This document shows, piece after piece, positions 48,159 through 59,955 of a stretch of 64,000 bases of DNA; the stretch's first letter is position 1, and each line of letters begins with the position of its first letter. Below the pieces are notes generated by a model. It had not been told where the DNA came from. It did no database searches and worked only from the letters and a program-made list of their open reading frames with translations. A program made the translations under genes and the position numbers. The stretch lies in contig HG738140.1 of the NCBI GenBank assembly GCA_000499405.2, forward strand, positions 8,211,560-8,275,559, written 5' to 3'. The DNA comes from Onchocerca volvulus (lineage: Eukaryota; Nematoda; Chromadorea; Rhabditida; Onchocercidae).

Positions 48159-48844
48159 AGTAATTAAAATTATCATCAACATGATATCACTCCCGCTGGA
48201 AATTTTCTTGATAATCATTTTTAGTAGTAATGAATTGTAAGCCATCACTTATAGTACATATATTACTACTTGAAATCAGAGTTAGATATCAAATTGAAAC
48301 TGCTTATGAATATCTAAAGAAGTTTTGGGTTTTCTTTTTCTTTTTTTTGTTTTTTTGTTTTTTTTTTTTTTTTTTTTGTTTTATTTTTTTTTTGAAAGCA
48401 ACAAAAACAGGCAACAATATATACCAAAAAGAACCAGAAAAAAAAAATAAAAAATAAAATTTAAGAACAGAACAAATCTTCAAATCTTTGCTACAAAAAT
48501 TTCCAGATTTTTAGGAATTATTAAAAATAATGAAGAAAGATGTTTTTTAACAATTTCTTTGTCCTTACAATTTGTTTTCTTTTTTTTTTCCTCCCGATAC
48601 TGTTTATATGCTGTACCGTTATTTTGAAATAAAATGAATTCACTATTCAGTTATTTGAGTATCCGCAATTAAGTAATAATTTAAATAAGTTATTCCAACT
48701 AGTCAATTGCATTCTCATGATATTTTGTCATCTCTGCGGCTGCTGTTGCAATTTTTTATAGTGAGGTTGAAGAGGTTAGATCCTTGTATAACAGTTCTCA
48801 TTGTGAAAAAATTTCCAGACTTTTAGTATATGGTAACATGCATA
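48159..48844. other. Gap between convergent 3' ends, with poly-T
   Basis: Contains a T-rich run (about 48328-48392) and A-rich sequence after it. AATAAA at about 48631 on + is a candidate poly(A) signal for RRP12. No gene is seen. Confidence 0.6.
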
Positions 48845-50465
48845 TTATTGTCGCAGTGATAAAGCATTTTCTGATAATTCTATGGTAAAAATTACTGGAG
48901 TTGTACAAGTTATCGATACTGCATCGCTAACCATTTCATTTGATGTACTGATAAGTTTGCCAAACGCAAGCTCTGTTTTATCTGGAAATTATTTGTCTGG
49001 AAGAATATTAAAGTAAAGCGCATTTTATAAAAGGCACTGAATAAGTATTGGAGAAAATTGAATTAAGGTGTCTTTGTCCCGGAAAACCTTGATTCAAAAT
49101 TCGCTGTAGATTCTTTACATATCAATTATTTAAGTCGAGATCCGACTGATGGAATATGTGAATTCTATAGAACGAAAAACGCGAGTTTGTCAAAAAAAAG
49201 TTTTATAAAATTTCTAGTACCTAAATTCCATTTCAAGCCACTGGATGACACAATTGTTTCGCGTTGTAAGAAAGGGATAACACCACATTTGCCTGTTAAA
49301 AGATGCTGTCCTCCAGTGAATTCTAAGTTTGTGGAACCCTAAATAGATCCTATAATCAGATACAGTGAAATTACCTATGAAGATAATTCACAATTCAAAA
49401 TCAATTTTTTATGCATGATTTGTAGATTGAAAAGGATAAAATTTATATACCTCGCCCAAAATCGTGACCAAGTTAACGCCGTCAATAATTGCAATTTCAC
49501 AGCTATCGAATCGTAGTAATGAGTGCAAAGATGATAGCACATGATCAAAACGTCCAGATAGTCCGCCCAAAACAATAAGTTTTGAGATCTTAAACTTTAT
49601 TGCGTGAATTATTTAAGGGATTTCCCATTTCTTAAGGAACAATTACTATTACATTCTTTAACAATTATTTTTCAAAAGTCTTAAGATTTTTTTAACATAC
49701 ATTCAGTTTTTTATTTCTCATCCTCTCAGTAATAATTTTTAATGCTTTGCACATATCCGTGTAGTCCTGATCAGGCGTTTCCACAATTTCAACCTGTGAT
49801 TCGAAGAATTTTCTCGCTACAGTAGTAATGGAATCGAAATCGCCCGAAATCAGGTTAGGTTTTAAATAATTTTCATTCCTGGAAACTCGATTCAAGTTTT
49901 TATTTATTAATCAAAGCTTCAATAAATGAGATCAAATCCAAGTGACACTTACTATATAGCAAAAGCTTACTTAACAAGAGGCATGATGAAATTAGCAGCT
50001 CCATCGGTACAACTACGGAACGTACTTTTATTCCACAAATGTTGCGCCAGTTTCGTTGATGATTGTTCGGGCGGCGAATTGACCCATAGTACTCCAATTT
50101 CATCTAGAATTTATATCATACTGGTGAAATAATGATAAGTATAATATAGCCAAAATAAAAATATTAAATGATTCTCGTATGAAGAACTTTAATTTCTCAA
50201 TAACTTTCCATTGATTCTAAATAACTATTAAACATAAGGACAACCCCCTTGATTTTCGCAAAGTCACGATTTTTCATTAAATGAGGAATACAACTTGTGA
50301 TATAATCTTATATCTCTTTTTCTAGAACGAAAGATACAGCTACTTTTTTGAAGAAACACTACGTATATAATTAGTAATATTCGATATATGAATGTAAAAT
50401 TTCAAAGTAGAAGTGATCAGTAAACCTTCGCTAAGTATCGGAGTCAGTAGTTGTATTTTTTTCAT
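48845..50465 (-). CDS. TPK1: Thiamine pyrophosphokinase
   Basis: TPK transfers pyrophosphate from ATP to thiamine, making thiamine diphosphate in the cytosol. Six minus-strand exons (50465-50426, 50103-49971, 49878-49701, 49588-49451, 49338-49221, 48981-48845) sum to 744 bases, 247 residues, the usual size. Family motifs appear in order: STFRSCTDGAANF, LISGDFDSI, TPDQDYTDMCKAL (Asp-rich ATP/Mg site), VLGGLSGRFDHVLSSLHSL, then the thiamine-binding C-terminal part KCGVIPFLQRE, SSGLKWNL and LAFGKLISTSN. The first exon starts MKKIQLLTPIL just after a TTTTTTTAG acceptor, consistent with trans-splicing. RRP12 lies convergent beyond the stop. The protein looks complete and active. Confidence 0.93.
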
Positions 50466-51356
50466 ATCCAATTCGCCGAATATCACTACGTCCAGCTAAA
50501 AAAAAAGAAGCTTTTATAGAGTTATATGATGTATGAAATGCGCAAAATAACCACCGTTTGGAAATTTTCGGGAAAGTTTCGTCGATGACTAAAAGAGATA
50601 CTCGTAAATCGAAGACACAACCAAGAAGGAAATGTTTGAGCTATAAACGAAAATGGAATTTCAGTTCAACATCATATAAATGACATGCATTATTTCATAT
50701 TTATCACCGATTTTGTTGAATAATAATCATTTAGAATAGCGCCAGTGTAAACTGCTAACCGTGTAGTGCAAGAATTTTCGGTGTTACCAGTTGCGCATTC
50801 TTTACAAACAAAGGAAAAAGTAGCAGTTGTTGACATAACATTTCATCCAGAATCACCGCAGCATATTGCATAATTGGTAAATGTCACTTCACATTACCCT
50901 TTCAAAGTGATGAAAATATCAAAAATAAGAATTCAGTGGTAGAGTTGCGTTTAATGATGAATTACTTTTTACAATATCTGATGGAAACAATTCCAATACA
51001 CGTGTGTCATATAAAATGAATGTTCAAGATGCTTCCAACAGAGTTTGATTTAGAAGTGCGGAACCTGCTCTGGTTCTGCAGGTTGGTTCATTTTGCAATG
51101 TCAATGATATATTAGTGCCGTACCGTTAAAATCCACTAGTGGACAAATGTAATCTAAACTTTGGCTTGCAATCAATAGTGCAGTTGTGCATGTTCATGTG
51201 CATGCTGATGTTCTTGAACTATTCACCCTTATAGCAGCATCTCATCGAAATCACTTGTAATTTGTAAATCTCATGCATGCATATAAGACCAAAATACATC
51301 TCGCAATCATTCGATACCTCCAAGAACACTTTTACTTCCAGTGCTTCCATATCATA
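50466..51356. other. Region between divergent genes, with a decayed coding-like stretch
   Basis: The + strand near 50780-51060 has coding-like pieces (VLPVAHSLQTKEKVAVVDIT; ELLFTISDGNNSNTRVSYK) in different frames, interrupted by stops. I do not recognise them with confidence. The region must also hold the promoters of TPK (-) and of the small ORF/sigma receptor (+). Confidence 0.4.
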
Positions 51357-51557
51357 ATGCCATCCATTGACACGATAATATTGCAATACGCGGCTTATCT
51401 GCTGATTGGTTTGACGAGTGGTTGGTTTGCCTGTCGCGACACAATTTGGTTTAATGGGACGACGTGGAAGGCTTTGCGATGCGTACGCCTTGTGGCATTG
51501 TATAAAGTAAGAGACGTTTAAAGAGATAAGTTAAATTTCAGGTCACAAACAAATTCT
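51357..51557 (+). CDS. Possible small membrane protein just upstream of the sigma receptor
   Basis: The ATG at 51357 opens a frame for about 50 residues with a hydrophobic segment (TIILQYAAYLLIGLTSGWFA) and a Trp-rich second half ending VRLVALYK. After that it either ends at 51521 unspliced or, if a 35-base intron (51507-51541) is removed, ends at a TAA at 51555-51557. In the second case the stop lies seven bases before the sigma-receptor start at 51565. The family is unknown. The coding quality is moderate: balanced composition in an AT-rich setting. It could be an upstream ORF in the sigma-receptor leader or a separate gene of a two-gene transcript. Confidence 0.45.
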
Positions 51558-51564
51558 AACAATA

Positions 51565-53440
51565 ATGGCTTTCATATTCACTCGCATCGTTCGTTATGTT
51601 GTCTTTGCTGTCATATTGTACAGTGTGTTACAGTATGCACTGCGGTGGAAGTCATATTCCATTTCGCCAAAAGTCTTCCGACAAGCTTGTACTGTAACAC
51701 ACGGTAAGACAATCTTCATTTGAATTTTTCGAAGTTTGAAGAAAATTTCTTTTCTTGGTTTATGCTCACTTTTTCCCGTCAATGTCTCTTACGATTTTTC
51801 CTTTCATGAGATAATTTTTTGCTCTTATGAGGTAGTCACTGAAAGGGAGTTTGATTTGTGTATGAAGACCTAGATTAATTATCTAGAATGGTGATATACT
51901 AAGCAATGAATTAATCTTATGCTTTTTATCATTTTCATTAATTTCAGTAATTTCCCGCAAAATGTTTGCAAAAAGACTTGAATTTCTTCAATAAAATTAA
52001 GTAATTCATTGTCCAGTTTACTTCTCTATATTAGGAACTAGTGGAATTTCAATTGTAAATAAATTACGAAACGATTTACGCCGTTCATATCCATTACAAA
52101 TCATCGATAGCGACTGGGAAGCTGTATATGGTGGTGGTTTGAATCTACAGATGAACATTCTTTATGCATCCATTACTGAATTTATCATTGTCTTCCGTGC
52201 ACCGTATCGAACAGCCGGTTTTGGTGGTATTTTTTTTTTCCTTCTTTCCTTTTTCCAAATGTTGTCACAGAACGGATATATTTTGTTTGACAGAGAAAAA
52301 ATAGAATAGAAAGGATGCACCAACAATCATAAGTATTGTCTTTTTTCACAAATCATAGATTTATTTCGATAATGCAAACGATATCCTAAAATATAAACGA
52401 GAAGTTATAGAATGACGTAATCGAACTTCCGTTGATTATGTCATTAAGCTAACCATTTAGTTATGTGTACTTAAAATGATTTAAAGATAAACAAGCCTGA
52501 AATAGCTTTGCACTGATTTCATTTTGATAACAGGAGGATGTAATTTTATTGTTTAAGCGATCCTGTAAATGTTAAATTTAGTAACCCTACTGAAAATTGC
52601 TTTGGTGTTACTAATTGTGAAGCTTGTTGTTACCAATTATGCAGCTTGGTATCTCGATATTTGGTGTTGCTTTTTCTTTTTGGATGCAAATGTTTAAATT
52701 CGTGCAGTGTTGCATACCTGCAAATCCTTCATATCGGAGATACACAGACTTTTCGTTTTTAGGATGGCATTGGGTCAACAGCACATGCACAGTTTTGAGC
52801 GGGGAAGTAGTGCGTACTGCATACAGTAGTCAAAGTGGCAATATGGAGAAGTTTCAGCCTGGTTTGTTTACATTATTTGATTACCGTTCATTATTGACAT
52901 ATTAATAAAGCATCAAAATACTGTTTCGTTTAAAAAAGTAAAATTCGTATTGTGTCTTGACTTTCTATTCATCTAGTTGAAAACTGGACTTTCTATAGAA
53001 ACTTTTTTCGCTTATGGAGACCAGTCTTGGTTTTGACACAATTTCTTAATCATTACTAAATGTTTGTAACAATCTAGGTCAGAACTTTCGTCATGGAGAA
53101 TTTGAACGATATGCATATGAATTTGCGCCAGACTCATACATGGCGTGTTATGGACGCGGTGCTGTAGCTTTGAGCAGTGTATGGATGGGAATGGGTTCTG
53201 TGGTGAATGGTGATCCGATATCGTTTGCGAAGCTGCTCTATGTCTATAACAATGCTTGTGTTAATCAAATTATACACTCTTTGGTAAAAACATTCAATTA
53301 TTATAAGTCGAAAGCTCTAAAGACTGAGTTGTAATGTTTTAACTATATTGCTTTTCTTATTTCTTTTTCCTATCCAGAATGATTTGCTCAAGAAAATATT
53401 CAGTTGCATTGCTCTACTTGTTGAGGATGATGCGCGATAA
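51565..53440 (+). CDS. SIGMAR1: Sigma-1 receptor / ERG2 family protein
   Basis: The family includes the animal sigma-1 receptor, an ER-membrane ligand-binding chaperone, and the fungal sterol C8-C7 isomerase ERG2. Five exons (51565-51703, 52035-52226, 52763-52861, 53078-53283, 53378-53440) sum to 699 bases, 232 residues; the human receptor has 223. An N-terminal membrane helix (VVFAVILYSVLQYAL) is followed by the cupin-like ligand fold: SDWEAVYGGGLNLQMNILYA, ASITEFIIVFR, GWHWVNSTCTVLSGEV, EKFQPGQNFRHGE and YMACYGRGAVALSSVW. These correspond to the known receptor blocks, including the acidic residues that contact ligands. The second intron (52227-52762) is the longest. Animal members lack proven isomerase activity, so a receptor/chaperone role is inferred. 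Confidence 0.92.
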
Positions 53441-54889
53441 TCCTTGATAAAGAGCTGAATTTATCTGTAATAGTGAAATTGTTTCTCTCCGATCTCTTGG
53501 GTATACAGATAATTTGTTTTTAAATGTTCATTTAACAAATCGTTAATATTGCAAACTCTTCCACGTAAAACCTCTTGGGCATTTGCTCATTGTGGATTAA
53601 TGTTTTGACAGAATCCTTGTTGTTTGCACTTATACATTTTTTATACGAATATTTCCTTTCTTACTCAATCATTCATTAATAGGCAAAATTAACTAGAAAT
53701 GAATGTTTTTGTTTTTGTTAACAACAAATTACAAAGCTATTGTATTACTAATATATTATGTTTGACTGTCTCATCCCTAAGAATCTTTTTTCTTGATACT
53801 GACCATATGATTATAATGCAAAGACTCTTTAAGGAAAATCTATGTTTACCTGATATGAATAATTATAGTCGTATCACCTGAAATTTCAAAAACAAGCTTC
53901 TAAATTTTCTAAACAGTTCCTCACAATCCCTATGTTTAGGGGATCGTAAAATACGCAATCAAATTTAAAGAATTGTTAGGTAAAAATAAACATTCTAAAT
54001 AAAATAAAACAATCATTGTGCTATTCGTAACATTTAGAATAGCTATTTCATTATGAAGTTTCGTAATGGTGTGCTTTCTCAAAAATGATAAATGCGTTTT
54101 TCGTTTTGTGTGTGAATTATATTTAAACGATTCTATTTGTCACGATTTCTATAGGATAAAGTTGGTTTCGAATATCTCTTTAGTTAGCTTTATCTTTTTC
54201 TGTTCTCTTCAACCTTTCATATCTCCTGAGCTGGATTTTGATTTTTTCGGATTCTTAAGAAGAATATATTATTTAAATTGGAGCCTTGTAGTCAAGTTCG
54301 ACTAGAGCTATATATAATTTCTGTTTTACTAAGCAACAAATCGGCAGTAAATATTAGTGGTTAGATCTCAAAAAGAGCTCGATTACTTTTGTTGCGGGAA
54401 ACCTTACAACTCTTATAAGTACCAACATAAACATCTGATTCCGATTATTAGGGCACTTACAGTGGAGGATAACTGACTCGACAGAAGTGTCAGAATTTTT
54501 AAATTTCTTATCGTCGGTATCTTCGAGATTGACTCATTTTTACACTTCTAAACAGATGGAGATGACAAAGAATAACGATTAAAATAAGTGGTATAAGGAA
54601 CTTGATGTTAAGCATTTTCGTAAATTTTATTTGTAAATGCCAATAAGCAAATCAGTGCGCAAGAATGATTGGTTGTGCGGTCGCCATTATGAAATATTTC
54701 AACTGGAAACTCGATTTTCCTCGTGCAATTAAAATAAGTCGTTTCCCTAATATCACTTCCAATTTCTGGAGAAGAAAATCCAGAAATATGTTCTTCGAGC
54801 AGTATAGATTATAAATTTTCAGACAGCTGAGATTTGACAAGATTCAGGCAAATAAAAACGAAAGTAAAATTTTTTGTGCAAAGGAAAGA
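53441..54889. other. Gap between convergent genes, no gene seen
   Basis: AT-rich DNA between the sigma-receptor stop and the end of the TRIM-NHL gene. Open frames are short and low-complexity. AATAAA motifs occur near 53998. Confidence 0.6.
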
Positions 54890-57800
54890 CTATTTATAAT
54901 TAAAAGCCTTGACAGAATGGGTAGCTGAATCAACTACGAAGCACATTCCATTCCATTTGGGTGAAGAAGCAATAAAAACACCACAAGGACGTTTTAGGCG
55001 TGATCCATAGCTATCCATCGAAAACAAAAAATTACCCTGAAAAACAAAGTGTTTTGCTTCAGAAATTTTTATTGCTTCGGATATTAAGATCTGCTATTCA
55101 TTCCCGCCTACTGTGATTGAATCATGTCATAAATAAAGCCATTGAGACAACATTCATTTGTCTTAAATTCGGAGTTGCAACTCTTAAAAACGACTCAATC
55201 CCTATATTTCTCTGGAATTGTTTCAAAATTTAAATTAAAACTAAACTAACTTATTGTAATATGCTTTTCTTGAATCAAAGATACCTTATATTGACAAACA
55301 ACGAGGTAAGCGCGATTTTTTTTTGAATCCACAACAGCCGAAACAATGTTACCCGTCTGGGAACACACGGAACAGGCTAGAGCCATCATTCGACTAGGAT
55401 GTGCTGCTGAGCATAAGAATATTTCACGTATAAAACGACCTATTAAATAGGAAAATGTTGCAGTGAAAGGAATCATATTGCTACATTGCTACAGAAAAAT
55501 TTCCTTGTTGTTTCAAATATGAAACTTTAAAATGTCTCCCAGCGTAAATCTGTATTTTCTTTTCGTCAAATGCAGTTTAAATGATATAAAGAAAAAAAAA
55601 GAAAAAAAAACCATTGGAATGATGGAAATGAATAAAAGAATACCAAGAAATGGCTCAGATTTTACGAGAAAATTTAAAACAAGAAATAAACCTCCTCCAT
55701 CATATAAAAGTAGCGCAGAACACGTGCCCACAAGGATATCATCATTTAGACCAACACAAACACATGTTATGGGGGATAAACCTACATGAGTTGTCACATT
55801 AAAGCTGAACAATGGATGAAATGCACTGTCAAAAACAAACACCTGAAATAGATATCAATGAAATGGAAGTCACAATATTTTATTAACTTTTCTTTAACAT
55901 TATTTTTAGCATTATTTCTTTAATACTACTCTTCATTTTTTTTAAAACATTCTTAAATGCACCATGTAACGTAGTATTCAGATCTTTAAAATGTTTGGAA
56001 ATAAGAACTTTAGAACTTTCACAATAGTCCACTAGAAAGGTTAATTAGTATAGCAAATAAAAGCCAAAATTTGAAATTACTTAACAGTAATGTAAACGCA
56101 CAATTAAATATCTTCTGCAATTACCAATTCTAATGCCATCTAATATTAAACAACAAAAAATACATCTGTTTGTCAAATTACCTTAACACGCGCAGTATCA
56201 GCAATTAGATATCGGCCATGGCTATCGATACAAAGATCAACAGGTTCCTCTAATTCGGTAAAACTCATTGTCTGTAATTAGTTTACGTTGTTACCGATAT
56301 CATTTAATAACAGTCCAGGAGACGATGGAATTAAGAAAAAAGAATTAGAACAAAACTAGACTACCGTAGTAAAACAGGACCTGAAGAAGCTCGCCAGAAG
56401 GATCACATCTGTACAATTCTTTGGTTCTCCAATTTAAAGTTAAAATATCACCCGATGGTAAAACTGTCATGCCAACTGTACTACCACCTTTAATTCCCTC
56501 ACTTCTAATATCCCTTAGAAATTCTCCATTCACATCCAGAACTTTTACTGAAAAAATTTAATAATTCTGAACAGGAAAAGTATGAACTGAAATACTGTTC
56601 CTCAAAAAGTCCAAGAATGAATTCGCCAAAAATATCACTGAAACAATAAGTTCCGAGGCAACAGACCTAACACTCCTTCCCCAGAATTTTTGAGATTAGA
56701 AAAGAGTCATGAGATTAAAACCAACTTCGATTATTTCCAGTATCCAGGATATAAATTTCTTCCCGTAAATCCTGAAATATTTTTACTGGCTGATTCAACT
56801 GAAATGCTCCTGCTCCATGAGACCCGAAATGCCATTTTGGGCAGTGATGGCTACTTACATTTACAGAAAAAGGGCTATTTTTTATTGGCCGACCAAAGAT
56901 AGTTACACGAACCAAGTATTCACGCGGTTCGTAAGCTCTAAAAAATATTTACTTTACAATTTATTATGAAACAAATAACTGCAACACAAACTTGTTGGGA
57001 AATTAGAATTTATTAATTGATAATTTAGTCAATTTGAAAACACGAATGGTGGCAACATTTAATAATAGTAATGATTATGTAATGGGCAAAATTATCCCGG
57101 GTAAAATTCATGCCACAAACAAAATTTTTCTAAAAATTAAAAAAAAAGAAAAAAAGGCAAAAATTACTTGAAGCAAACGGAATAAGTTCCATTCTCCTCA
57201 TCTTTTATTATTGCATCAATTATTTCAGTTTTTTGAGCATTGCTATTCCCATCTGAACTTTGCTGCTCCAATTTCGCCTTAACAATTTCTACTTTTACTG
57301 GGTCACCACCACTATTTCGGCGTTTACCAGTGACATCGTATGTAGTCAGTATCAGGTGAGTTTCTGTACATATACTGGATGTATCTAGTAGTTCTATAAC
57401 ACATTGTCCTGGGAAGGTTGTTGAACCAGAAACTGCACCAAATTGGCTAAGTGACTTTTCGATTTCTGAAAATTTGCTTAAATTAAGAAATTAATGAATG
57501 GTCAAAACAAATTCGTACTATTCTTACCACTAGAAAGTGGATCGTGTAAACAAATGACGTACCAAAGAGAATTTTTTTGGTGTCCATGTGTAGTTTCAAA
57601 AAAGCATTTTCACGAGGTTCTGTTAAAGCAAGCGCTTCTTCAGTAGCTGCCATAACACGTTTCGTACGTGCTCCTATTTCGCTTACATCCACTTGGCAAC
57701 TTCCCAGTTCTCTTTCTAGTCTAGAAATACATCACACAAAAAATTTGCTAGCAATGGAATAAACACAGTAACTATTAGGAATTAATTGAAATCGTCTTCA

Positions 57801-59955
57801 AAAATATATTTAGTTCATATAATTGTCGAGATCGATTCATAACAAGTCAAGCAGCAAAGTTGACTACAAAAACAAATTATTACTTTTTACGGTATGAGTC
57901 AATTAATTCTGTCTGATCGCGTAGCACTTTCTGTTTTTCATCTCTCATCACTCGAACTGCATCGATCAGTTCACGACGTCGATTCTCTACTAATTGACAT
58001 ATTTCCTGAAAGCTAACATACAGCTAAAAACTAATAAGTAATCTTATTTTGTAAAATAACATTTTACTAAAATTTGATTATCCTGTTCCGATTCTTTTAA
58101 TTTTCTCTTTTCCTGTTCTATCACTCTTGAATTTGAAAATTCATATTTCCAAATAATCCCGCTTTTTTAGTTTTCTCTTTATTCTATCTATTTCCTCCAG
58201 TTTTGTAAAAAGCAATAATGCAATGAATCCGATATTTACTTGAAACGCTGCATTTAATCCGTCTACAACATTATCAACATTTCGATCCAGCTGCAATGTT
58301 TCGCATTTCACATTAGCTGCAGCTGTATTTAAGTTTGCAACACATTGATTCGCTTTATATACAACGATTTCCGATAAGCGCTTTATTGCAATCGAAAAAG
58401 GAATCACAGTATGATCCGAGCAATTACGTCTAAAAATTTCACATCAAAAATTTTTTCAACATTAATATGATGAATTTACAAGAAACATCTTAAAATATAT
58501 AAATTTTATATTTCAATGTATACTTCTATTTTGCTACAATGAAGTATCCATTTTTTGTGAATAAAAATTTGAATCTGGAATCAAATTATTGAGCTTTTTG
58601 CTTTTATTTACCAAAGGATATCTTATGAAATTTTAAAACTTGGTAAATTCTTATATTCGAAATCTGTTCATGATAATCAATAGCACAGGAATAAGATAAG
58701 AACTGGCAATACTTACGTGGAAGAAGAACTACAATGCTGACAAAAAACGAGATCGCACGCTTCACAATACAGCAATTGCTCCTGCTGGTGTATGGAACAG
58801 TTGGGTACAACATCTTTGCGCTGTTTCTGCATCAAGTCAAGAAGTTGGTTAATCAAAAATGAAGAAGGGAATGCATTAGAACCACCGAAAGGTAAAGTAA
58901 TCATTTCACGACAGAGCGGACAACGTATAATTCCTGTTTCAACTACCTGTAATTTATTTTATGCTAAGCATAAATGAATATAATGGATTGTTTAAACAAT
59001 GATTTTTACATCTCTGAATTATTTTATATGATTTTAAATTTTCAGTTATATTTCTTTACTGAATCTCCTAACTTCTATTACGAATAAAAATTTTCTGTCA
59101 TTTTAAATTGTAAGTTAAGTTCAATAAATAGTGAAACATTCTATGCTACCCTCACATCACTGCAATAATTCCGATTACAAACTAATTCAGAAAATATATT
59201 TCATTACTGATTCGGAAAAAATAGGATTGGTTAAAACAAGCCTTTGCTAAGAATTTCTATCTCTTCTTAAACCGATTTTATTGGTTCAGTTTCTTAAAGG
59301 ATAAGCAAAAGGATGAAAAATGCATTAATTTTTAAATCACTGCAAAATGCCCAAGTATATGCTGAATTTCACTCAAAATTCAATGACACGATTTTTTACA
59401 GTATCAGCCTATCATCCATTAGAAAACAATGTACGGCTGATGATTATTTTTTTTTTTTCAAATTCCTACAGTGAAAACAACTGAAGGCTAAAATCGTACA
59501 GTTGTACAAAAGTCATTGTTTCTCATGGATTACCTGTGGTAGTTGTTCCATACGTAGCAAACATTCGCAACACACAGTATGAGAACATGGAAGAAGCTTT
59601 GCTTTTTTTCGTTCCTGAATAAAAAAAAATTCGTTTTTTTAAATATTTACTTATATAATGGGAATTTTATGATCTTTTTTTAAAACATCTTAGAATCATC
59701 CTTCTCAAGAGTGTTGTGATCTATTTATATACATGTATGCACTCATAAAACAGAAAGATTCTTACATCGCAATAAACGGATGCTTATTGAAGCAGCATCA
59801 ACAATACATTACATAATAATCCAGATTTTTTGATAGAAATATAAGGTAACGGGAATTACCTGATCATAAGTATACAAGCAAGTAGCACAAGTTAGAAAAG
59901 TTTCGGAAAAATCCTCCAGATTGATATTAACGGTTTCGATAAAGGTCGAGGCCAT
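54890..59955 (-). CDS. TRIM-NHL protein (RING, B-box, coiled coil, filamin, NHL), TRIM2/3-like
   Basis: TRIM-NHL proteins are E3 ligases and RNA or cargo regulators. Thirteen exons (59955-59860, 59614-59534, 58946-58717, 58429-58240, 58005-57884, 57720-57563, 57465-57168, 56937-56726, 56547-56381, 56271-56182, 55842-55692, 55439-55285, 55036-54890) total 2097 bases, 698 residues. In order: RING at about residues 24-70 (CATC, LLPCSHTVCCECL, CPLC); B-box at about 105-145 (CSIH, CEAC, CQHC); a coiled coil to about 290; a filamin/ABP280 domain at about 300-420 (REYLVRVTIFGRPIKNSPFS); then NHL-like beta-propeller repeats (FHFGSHGAG-type start as WHFGSHGAGAFQLNQPVKIF, ILDTGNNRIKVLDVNGEFL, FVFDSAFHPLFSF, VVDSATHSVKAFN at the end). 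The propeller is diverged and may have fewer clear NHL repeats than TRIM2/3. The start ATG is just after an acceptor-poor leader, so non-coding exons may lie upstream. Confidence 0.92.

Noticed and set aside
49375..49575. Frame starting MFWADYLDVLIM
   Set aside because: It is an out-of-frame reading of TPK exon 49588-49451, whose true frame gives VLGGLSGRFDHV.
51507..51541. Treating the 35-base intron as proven
   Set aside because: GT and AG are present and the result is neat, but such a short intron needs RNA evidence, so the small ORF is kept at low confidence.
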